7,712 nt of DNA from an uncultured Clostridia bacterium. GTDB taxonomy: Bacteria > Bacillota > Clostridia > Lachnospirales > Lachnospiraceae. The notes below the pieces were generated by a model, which searched no databases, had not been told where the DNA came from, and was given only the letters and a program-made list of their open reading frames with translations. Location of the stretch: NCBI GenBank assembly GCA_946623485.1, contig CAMORF010000101.1:1-7712 (forward strand), read 5' to 3'. Position 1 is the stretch's first letter; every line of letters begins with the position of its first letter. Below, in pieces: positions 1-4,279 of the stretch. The translations under genes and the position numbers were made by a program.

Positions 1-183
1 CCCTGATTCCGGGTCTTTGTGCTGCCTTGATTCCGGATCTTTGTGCTGCCTTGATTCCGGATCTTTGTGCTGCCTTGAGACTGTCGTATTGCTGCGCGTC
101 CTGGAATCCGGCCCTTTCTTGTGGGGCTTTGTCTCCGGCGGTGCCGGGATTCCTGACGTACCTTGATTCATATTATCAATCAT
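1..183 (-). CDS. N-terminal part of an unrecognised protein with RQHKDPES octapeptide repeats, cut by the window edge
   Basis: An open frame starts at an ATG at 183-181 and stays open to base 1 (61 codons). It begins MIDNMNQGTS and continues with a hydrophilic stretch rich in Pro, Lys, Ser and Thr. The octapeptide RQHKDPES then occurs three times in direct succession (residues 37-60). A weaker match, GPDSR at residues 24-28, suggests older decayed units. The repeat period is 24 bases, exactly eight codons. The base that differs at position 13 is a synonymous Asp change (GAC for GAT), which fits coding. A GGAG ribosome binding site lies at 195-198, 11 bases before the ATG, and a good promoter lies at 239-267. 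ATG 171-169 is an alternative start without a clear ribosome binding site. No signal peptide or membrane segment is visible in this part, which looks disordered, like a linker or tail. The domain that would show function lies outside the window. Confidence is good that this is coding; function is unknown. Confidence 0.62.
   Translation of the reverse strand, partial: MIDNMNQGTSGIPAPPETKPHKKGPDSRTRSNTTVSRQHKDPESRQHKDPESRQHKDPESG
2..73. repeat. 24-bp tandem repeat, three copies at the window edge
   Basis: Three adjacent 24-base units (2-25, 26-49, 50-73) are followed by a 5-base partial unit. The second and third are identical; the first differs at a few bases, including position 13. Each unit contains a GATTC. 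The array may extend beyond the left edge. On the minus strand it is in frame with the ORF starting at 183 and encodes RQHKDPES. The exact copies suggest recent expansion, so copy number may vary between strains. Confidence 0.9.
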
Positions 184-238
184 CTTGCATCGATCTCCAT
201 TTGCTGAAGTGAGTCAAAAGTGCCTGACAATTTGTTTC

Positions 239-267
239 AGTATATCAATGAGCGGATGGGAGGTCGA
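239..267 (-). promoter_or_regulatory. Promoter for the octapeptide-repeat gene
   Basis: Read on the minus strand, a -35-like TCGACC (262-267, four of six consensus bases) is followed by a 17-base spacer and a -10 TATACT (239-244, five of six). A TG one base upstream of the -10 makes it an extended -10. Transcription would start near 232, giving a leader of about 50 bases before the ATG at 183. The match to sigma-A consensus is good, but this is inferred from sequence only. Confidence 0.5.
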
Positions 268-502
268 TACGAAAAATCTTAAGAAACCGGTAAAAAACAT
301 GGAATCCTGTCAGAAGCCCTGTCTTTGAGGTCTTTTGCATGACGGGGCAGGCCTGCATGGACTGTGGCCAGGGCTTCTTCCAGGCGCAAGGGGTGCTTTT
401 GTGATCCTGAATCAGGCTGTGCGGGCTAAACGTCCTGTCCATCAGCGGGTCCGGATTTGATTGACAGTGAATGACTGCTGACAGCGAATCATGATCAATC
501 GT
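268..502. other. Intergenic stretch without a convincing gene
   Basis: No reading frame here has a ribosome binding site or convincing codon use. The one structural element seen is a perfect 10-bp inverted repeat, AGAAGCCCTG at 312-321 and CAGGGCTTCT at 369-378. It encloses 47 bases that contain a 10-bp palindrome (347-356, GCAGGCCTGC). It could fold as a long stem in RNA. No U-tract follows it, so it does not look like a terminator. Scattered GAATC motifs begin here and become dense in the array to the right. Confidence 0.5.
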
Positions 503-592
503 GAATCATAACTGAAAATGATAATGAATTATTGCTGAAGATGATAATGAATCATTGCTGAAGATGATAATGAATCATTACAGAATGATAAT
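503..592. repeat. 23-bp AT-rich tandem repeat array
   Basis: Four units start at 503, 526, 549 and 572. The middle two are almost identical, the first is diverged, and the last is two bases short. Each carries the core ATGATAATG (518-526, 541-549, 564-572, 585-593). Where units join, the 11-base palindrome AATGAATCATT appears (546-556, 569-579; a variant at 523-533). Degenerate pieces extend to about 470 on the left and 615 on the right. A period of 23 is not a multiple of three, so the array is unlikely to be coding. It begins just 3' of the 102-residue gene, whose stop is at 630. It could be an array of protein-binding sites, a variable-number repeat, or the remains of an extragenic repeat family. 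Confidence 0.85.
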
Positions 593-629
593 GGTGAATC
601 ACTGCTGATGATTGATTGATCGCTGCCGA

Positions 630-938
630 TTATGAGCAATGCCATACAGCAATGTTCGGATGGGATTCTTCGACATGGGTTTCATGCCCGGAATCTGTCT
701 GGGAGATCCGGGTGAAATCAATCTGGGAGATGATCTGGCTGCTTTGATTATCCGGAATGAAGTCCATCATATAGCTGACGCCCTCGCGCAGGCATGTTGC
801 CGCAATCAGGCCAGGCTCCGCCTCCTTCCCTTCCAGATACAGGGCAATCCCTTCCCTGGCATATTTTTGAAGAAGGTCATACATTCCCCTGCATTGCAGA
901 CGGTGGCTTCCGATCTGCTCAACTTTCCCGTAATTCAT
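630..938 (-). CDS. Conserved-looking small protein of unknown function (102 residues)
   Basis: I do not recognise a family. The protein starts MNYGKVEQIGSHRLQC and appears soluble, with no signal peptide or membrane segment. A probable helix spans about residues 17-38 (MYDLLQKYAREG and onward), with further alternating hydrophobic segments to about residue 78. Cysteines are at 16, 49 and 101. The last 22 residues (TDSGHETHVE and onward) are polar and less protein-like. They are encoded beside the GAATC-rich repeats, so the original stop may have been lost and the tail added; this is inference. The start is strongly supported: AGGAGG at 947-952 lies eight bases before the ATG at 938. The long plus-strand frame covering the same bases (639-1301) has no ribosome binding site and is taken as a shadow. 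The gene sits behind the structured leader at 939-1316, which suggests regulated expression. Confidence 0.75.
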   Translation of the reverse strand: MNYGKVEQIGSHRLQCRGMYDLLQKYAREGIALYLEGKEAEPGLIAATCLREGVSYMMDFIPDNQSSQIISQIDFTRISQTDSGHETHVEESHPNIAVWHCS

Positions 939-946
939 AAACCTTA

Positions 947-952
947 CCTCCT
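947..952 (-). promoter_or_regulatory. Strong ribosome binding site of the 102-residue gene
   Basis: Minus-strand AGGAGG, preceded by an A-run, lies eight bases from the ATG at 938. It is a near-perfect anti-16S match. It decides both the strand and the start in this region, where a longer open frame exists on the other strand. Confidence 0.85.
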
Positions 953-974
953 TTTTGTGTCTTTCCCCATTGTA

Positions 975-1070
975 TTAGGAAACGAATTGATTATATGCGT
1001 TTCCTATATCTGGCCGCAGTGCGGGCGGAATCTGCCGGCACGCCTCTTCGAAGCTGATCCGGTACGGCAT
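975..1070 (-). CDS. Possible 31-residue leader peptide or small protein
   Basis: ATG at 1070-1068 opens a 31-codon frame (MPYRISFEEACRQI to NAYNQFVS) ending in TAA at 977-975, 36 bases before the start of the 102-residue gene. The first 18 or so codons end mostly in C or G, like ileS and glgP, and unlike the AT-rich surroundings. An AGGAG (1083-1087) lies 12 bases upstream, in the apical region of a 12-bp hairpin that ends directly at the ATG. The peptide has a short amphipathic stretch with one Cys and no membrane segment. It could be a real small protein, a regulatory leader peptide, or the decayed 5' end of an older gene. No family is recognised. The spacing is longer than ideal and the frame is short, so confidence is moderate to low. 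Confidence 0.4.
   Translation of the reverse strand: MPYRISFEEACRQIPPALRPDIGNAYNQFVS
976..1006. repeat. 9-bp perfect inverted repeat around a TATAAT box
   Basis: TAGGAAACG at 976-984 and its exact complement CGTTTCCTA at 998-1006 flank 13 AT-rich bases. Those bases contain minus-strand TATAAT at 990-995. As DNA, the half-sites are centred 22 bases apart, about two helical turns, which would suit a dimeric repressor over a -10 box. No good -35 lies at the right distance. As RNA, it is a 9-bp hairpin overlapping the stop of the 31-codon ORF and lying 23 bases before the AGGAGG of the 102-residue gene. Confidence 0.6.
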
Positions 1071-1105
1071 ATTTCTGAACAGCTCCTAAGGATCTGTTCA
1101 GAAAT
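1071..1105 (-). promoter_or_regulatory. 12-bp perfect hairpin holding a ribosome binding site in its apex
   Basis: ATTTCTGAACAG (1071-1082) and CTGTTCAGAAAT (1094-1105) are perfect complements separated by 11 bases. Three more pairs are possible inside, after one mismatch. On the minus-strand RNA, the apex carries AGGAG (1083-1087), and the foot of the stem touches the ATG at 1070. There is no U-tract on either side, so it does not look like an intrinsic terminator. It could control access to the ribosome binding site of the 31-codon ORF, or be a DNA binding site. Confidence 0.55.
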
Positions 1106-1275
1106 CACGAATGTGCAGACATACCTTGGATTCATGATTCCGCGCAGGTGCAAGTTCAGTGTGATGTATCATGCATGGTTACCGGATGGCCGGCCTGTGG
1201 GACAGTCCGGTGATCGGGCTGACGGGATCCGGCATCAGGGAACCGTTTTCTCCACGGTACAGATCAGGGGACCGG

Positions 1276-1287
1276 TGACAATTGTCA
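1276..1287. promoter_or_regulatory. Palindromic operator candidate TGACAATTGTCA
   Basis: This is a perfect 12-base palindrome. It begins at the last base of the minus-strand -10 box (1287-1292) and covers the predicted transcription start near 1280. A repressor bound here would block the promoter. The cognate regulator is not in the window, and I do not assign a family. Confidence 0.45.
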
Positions 1288-1316
1288 TTATAGGTGTCTG
1301 AAAATTCCGGTGCCAA
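1287..1316 (-). promoter_or_regulatory. Promoter for the leader and 102-residue gene
   Basis: On the minus strand, TTGGCA (1311-1316, five of six -35 bases) is followed by an 18-base spacer and a perfect TATAAT (1287-1292). The transcript would start near 1280 and run about 340 bases before the 102-residue gene, through bases 1106-1275, which hold no recognised gene or known riboswitch. It would then pass the 12-bp hairpin, the 31-codon ORF and the 9-bp inverted repeat. It is the best promoter match found in this region. Confidence 0.6.
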
Positions 1317-1395
1317 GAACTATATGTGTGATCATTTATGTTTCATGAAAGGAGACAAAAGGACACAACGGTTTCCTGTCAATAAGGAGAAAGCC

Positions 1396-1506
1396 ATGCC
1401 TGTACAATGCCGGAAAAGAAGCAGACTATGGTTTTTCCCCGTTGAATGTCACGAAAAACAATGCCGAAAGCCTGCACTGAAATTCGGAAAAAGATGTTAC
1501 AGATAG
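1396..1506 (+). CDS. Weak candidate: 36-residue basic, Cys-containing peptide
   Basis: ATG at 1396 is preceded by AAGGAG (1384-1389) at six bases. The frame encodes a strongly basic peptide (MPVQCRKRSRLWFF onward) with four cysteines, ending in TAG at 1506. Codon use lacks the C/G third-position bias of ileS and glgP. No clear plus-strand promoter was found. The terminator at 1676-1712 folds at least as well on this strand, which would fit a short plus-strand transcript. Apart from this frame, bases 1317-1675 hold nothing I can support. The frame may be chance. Confidence 0.2.
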   Translation: MPVQCRKRSRLWFFPVECHEKQCRKPALKFGKRCYR

Positions 1507-1675
1507 TATATGAGAGAATACGTGTTGCTGCGTATCCGGCACAATGACGATCGATGTCAGATAATACAGAAAATTACCAGTGGAGACAGCTTTCAGCATT
1601 CCAGCCAGGACAAAGAAAAAAGACAGGACGAATAACAGCACATTCAAACGTCAGTGTATCCGCGTTTCCGGAAAG

Positions 1676-1712
1676 AAAAAAGGACAGCCTTCGAAAGAGG
1701 GCTGTCCTTTTT
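1676..1712. terminator. Terminator hairpin with U-tracts on both strands
   Basis: AGGACAGCC (1681-1689) pairs with GGCTGTCCT (1700-1708). Three further pairs, one a G-U wobble, close a GAAA tetraloop (1693-1696) on the plus strand. T-runs flank both sides: TTTTT at 1708-1712 on the plus strand, and TTTTTCTTTC on the minus strand (complement of 1671-1680). It lies about 90 bases after the glgP stop and should end the ileS-glgP transcript. On the minus strand the wobble becomes an A-C mismatch and the loop is not GNRA, so the plus-strand fold is slightly better. Confidence 0.85.
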
Positions 1713-1802
1713 CATCTCCCTGCAGCCAGTGCTGCTGACTATGGCCTGCATCTCATGGCCTGTGCCTTATGATCCGCAGCTTCCTTATTCAAGACGTATA
1801 AG

Positions 1803-4271
1803 TTATTCCGTCACATGGATCCTTGCCTGATGCCAGATGTCATCCTCATACTGCTGGATCGTCCTGTCGGAAGTGAACTTCCCTGACGATGCCATATTCA
1901 GGATCGCCATCTTCGCCCAGCGCTTCTCATCCTGGTAAGCCTCAACGATGTCCGCCCGGGCCTTATCGTAAGCCTTGAAATCCGCAAGGATGAAATACTG
2001 ATCCGCCTTGCCATCCTTATTCGTCAGCAGGGAATCATAAATCTCACGGAACATATTCATGTCACCGTTCGAGTACTTCCCATTGATCAGCTCCATCAGC
2101 ACGCGGCGGATATCCTGATCCGTGTTGAAATAATAATTCGGATCATAGCCGCCTTCATTTTCAAACCGGATGACTTCCTCGGAAGTCAGGCCGAAGATAA
2201 ACGCATTCTCCGAGCCGACTTCTTCGACAATCTCCACATTCGCGCCATCCATGGTTCCAAGGGTCGGCGCGCCATTCAGCATAAACTTCATGTTGCTGGT
2301 GCCGGACGCCTCCTTGGACGCGGTCGAGATCTGCTCCGAAACATCCGCAGCCGCAAAGATCAACTCCGCGTTCGACACGCGGTAATCCTCGATGAAGACC
2401 ACCTTAATCTTCCCGCCGATGGAAGCATCATTGTTAATGACATCCGCCACGGAATTGATCAGCTTGATCGTCAGCTTTGCCCTGCGGTAGCCGGCCGCCG
2501 CCTTCGCGCCGAAGATAAACGTCCTCGGGTAAAACGGCATCTCCGGGTGGTTCTTGACCTGGTCATACAGATGCATGACATGCAGGATGTTCATCAGCTG
2601 CCTCTTATACTCATGCAGACGCTTCACCTGGACATCAAAGATCGAGCGCGGATTCACATCGATCCCGTTATGCTCCTTGATGTACTTCGCAAGGCGCAGC
2701 TTGTTCTGGTATTTGATGTTCATGAACTCCTGCTGCGCCTTCTCATCATCCGCATAGACCTTCATCTTCGCGATCTGCGGCAGGTCCGTGACCCACTCAT
2801 CCCCGATATGGTTGGTCACCCAATCCGCAAGCATCTGGTTTCCATGCAGCAGGAAGCGGCGCTGCGTAATCCCGTTCGTCTTATTGTTGAACTTCCACGG
2901 GAACATCTCATAAAAATCCTTCAGCGTCTGGGACTTCAGGATCTCCGTGTGCAGCTGCGCCACGCCGTTGACCGAATACCCGGCAACGATCGCAAGGTGC
3001 GCCATCTTCACCTGCCCGTCATAGATAATCGCCATCTTCGCAACCTTATCCTGGTTGCCCGGATACTTATTCTGCACTTCAATCAGGAAGCGGCGGTTGA
3101 TCTCCTCCACGATCTGATAGATACGCGGCAGCAGCCTGGAAAACAGCTCAATCGGCCACTTCTCCAACGCTTCAGCCATGATGGTATGGTTCGTGTAGGC
3201 AACTGTCTTTGTCGTAACCTCCCATGCCTCATCCCATTCCAGCCCTTCCTCATCCAGAAGGATCCGCATGAGCTCCGCGACCGCGACTGTCGGGTGCGTA
3301 TCATTCATCTGGAAAGTTGCCTTCTCATAGAACTTCCGGATATCCGAATGCGTCCTCTTGTAATGATCCACCGCGTCCTGTACGGAAGCAGAGATAAAGA
3401 AGTACTGCTGCTTCAGGCGGAGTTCCTTGCCGGCGTAATGGTTATCGTTCGGGTAAAGCACCTCAACGATATTTCTCGCCAGGTTCTCCTGTTCCACAGC
3501 CTTCTGGTAATCTCCTTTATCGAAGGAATCCAGCTGGAAGTCATTGATCGCCTCCGCGTCCCATACTCTCAGTGTATCCACTACATGGTTGCCGTAACCG
3601 ACCACCGGAATATCAAACGGAATGGCCCGCACGGACTGATAGTTCTCCTGGATGAAGCGGTTGCGGCGCAGCCCCTGGTCATACTCGACACGGACATACC
3701 CGCCGAACTTGACTTCCTTCGCAAACTCCGGTCTCCGCAGCTCAAAGGGATAGCCATGCTTGAGCCAGTTATCCGCAACCTCGATCTGGTATCCATTCTC
3801 GATCTTCTGCTTAAACATGCCGAAGCGATAACGGATGCCGCAGCCGATCGCCGGATATCCCAGCGTCGCCAGAGAATCCAGGAAGCAGGCCGCCAGCCTT
3901 CCAAGGCCGCCGTTCCCAAGCGCGGGATCCCGTTCCTCATCCTCGATCTCATTGAGGTTCACGCCCATCTCATCCAGCGCAGCCTTCACATCCTTGTAAA
4001 CGGTCAGGTTGATCAGAGAGTTGCCCAACGCGCGGCCCATCAGGAATTCCATGGACATGTAGTAGAGGATCTTCGGATCCTCCTCATCCACCGCTTTGGT
4101 CGTAGCCATCCAGTCATCAATAATAACATTCTTCACCGCGTAGGATACCGCCTGAAAAAGCTCCTGATTGTTCGCTTCCTCCAGGTCTTTGCGGAACAGA
4201 AGGCGCACGCCGGTCCTTACCGTATCCTGAAAACGCGCTTTGTCAAATCTCTCTTTTTTGTTCTTAGCCAT
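1803..4271 (-). CDS. glgP: Glycogen/maltodextrin phosphorylase (GT35, PLP-dependent)
   Basis: This cytoplasmic enzyme cleaves terminal alpha-1,4 linkages of glycogen or maltodextrins with phosphate, releasing glucose-1-phosphate. Its 822 residues match the usual bacterial length (about 800-830). Visible hallmarks are the glycine-rich GNGGLGRLAACFLDSL at 119-134; MNDTHP at 322-327; TNHTIMAEALEKWP at 360-373, with H362 matching the active-site His of animal phosphorylases; KRLHEYKRQ at 550-558, whose Lys and Arg bind phosphate; and the pyridoxal phosphate site EASGTSNMK, with K662 as the Schiff-base lysine. No catalytic residue appears lost. The regulatory Ser14 segment of animal enzymes is not evident. 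It starts eight bases after the ileS stop, so it is probably the second gene of that operon. No glgA, glgB, glgC or malQ is nearby, so glycogen versus maltodextrin specificity (glgP versus malP) cannot be settled here. The family assignment is very secure. Confidence 0.97.
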   Translation of the reverse strand: MAKNKKERFDKARFQDTVRTGVRLLFRKDLEEANNQELFQAVSYAVKNVIIDDWMATTKAVDEEDPKILYYMSMEFLMGRALGNSLINLTVYKDVKAALDEMGVNLNEIEDEERDPALGNGGLGRLAACFLDSLATLGYPAIGCGIRYRFGMFKQKIENGYQIEVADNWLKHGYPFELRRPEFAKEVKFGGYVRVEYDQGLRRNRFIQENYQSVRAIPFDIPVVGYGNHVVDTLRVWDAEAINDFQLDSFDKGDYQKAVEQENLARNIVEVLYPNDNHYAGKELRLKQQYFFISASVQDAVDHYKRTHSDIRKFYEKATFQMNDTHPTVAVAELMRILLDEEGLEWDEAWEVTTKTVAYTNHTIMAEALEKWPIELFSRLLPRIYQIVEEINRRFLIEVQNKYPGNQDKVAKMAIIYDGQVKMAHLAIVAGYSVNGVAQLHTEILKSQTLKDFYEMFPWKFNNKTNGITQRRFLLHGNQMLADWVTNHIGDEWVTDLPQIAKMKVYADDEKAQQEFMNIKYQNKLRLAKYIKEHNGIDVNPRSIFDVQVKRLHEYKRQLMNILHVMHLYDQVKNHPEMPFYPRTFIFGAKAAAGYRRAKLTIKLINSVADVINNDASIGGKIKVVFIEDYRVSNAELIFAAADVSEQISTASKEASGTSNMKFMLNGAPTLGTMDGANVEIVEEVGSENAFIFGLTSEEVIRFENEGGYDPNYYFNTDQDIRRVLMELINGKYSNGDMNMFREIYDSLLTNKDGKADQYFILADFKAYDKARADIVEAYQDEKRWAKMAILNMASSGKFTSDRTIQQYEDDIWHQARIHVTE

Positions 4272-4279
4272 TCGGATTC

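Noticed and set aside
27..212. Plus-strand frame encoding IPDLCAAL repeats
   Set aside because: It starts with TTG inside the repeat with no ribosome binding site. The minus-strand reading of the same repeat has an ATG, a ribosome binding site and a promoter, so it is preferred.
245..442. Minus-strand 65-codon frame
   Set aside because: It has no ribosome binding site and no recognisable protein character, and it crosses the promoter-proximal region of the octapeptide gene.
1..600. The repeat arrays as a CRISPR locus
   Set aside because: Units are directly adjacent without unique spacers of constant length, they are short and AT-rich or coding, and no cas gene is present.
1071..1105. The 12-bp hairpin as an intrinsic terminator or a LexA box
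   Set aside because: There is no T-run on either side. The GAAC and GTTC halves are far more than the four bases apart that the Firmicute LexA site requires.
639..1301. Plus-strand 220-codon frame opposite the 102-residue gene and its leader
   Set aside because: It has no ribosome binding site, runs through both inverted repeats, and lies opposite a frame with an ideal AGGAGG. It is taken as a shadow ORF.
1426..1647. Minus-strand 73-codon frame with a hydrophobic start (MNVLLFVLSFFF)
   Set aside because: It needs a TTG start without a ribosome binding site, lies just past the glgP terminator with no promoter, and its T-rich codons explain the hydrophobicity.
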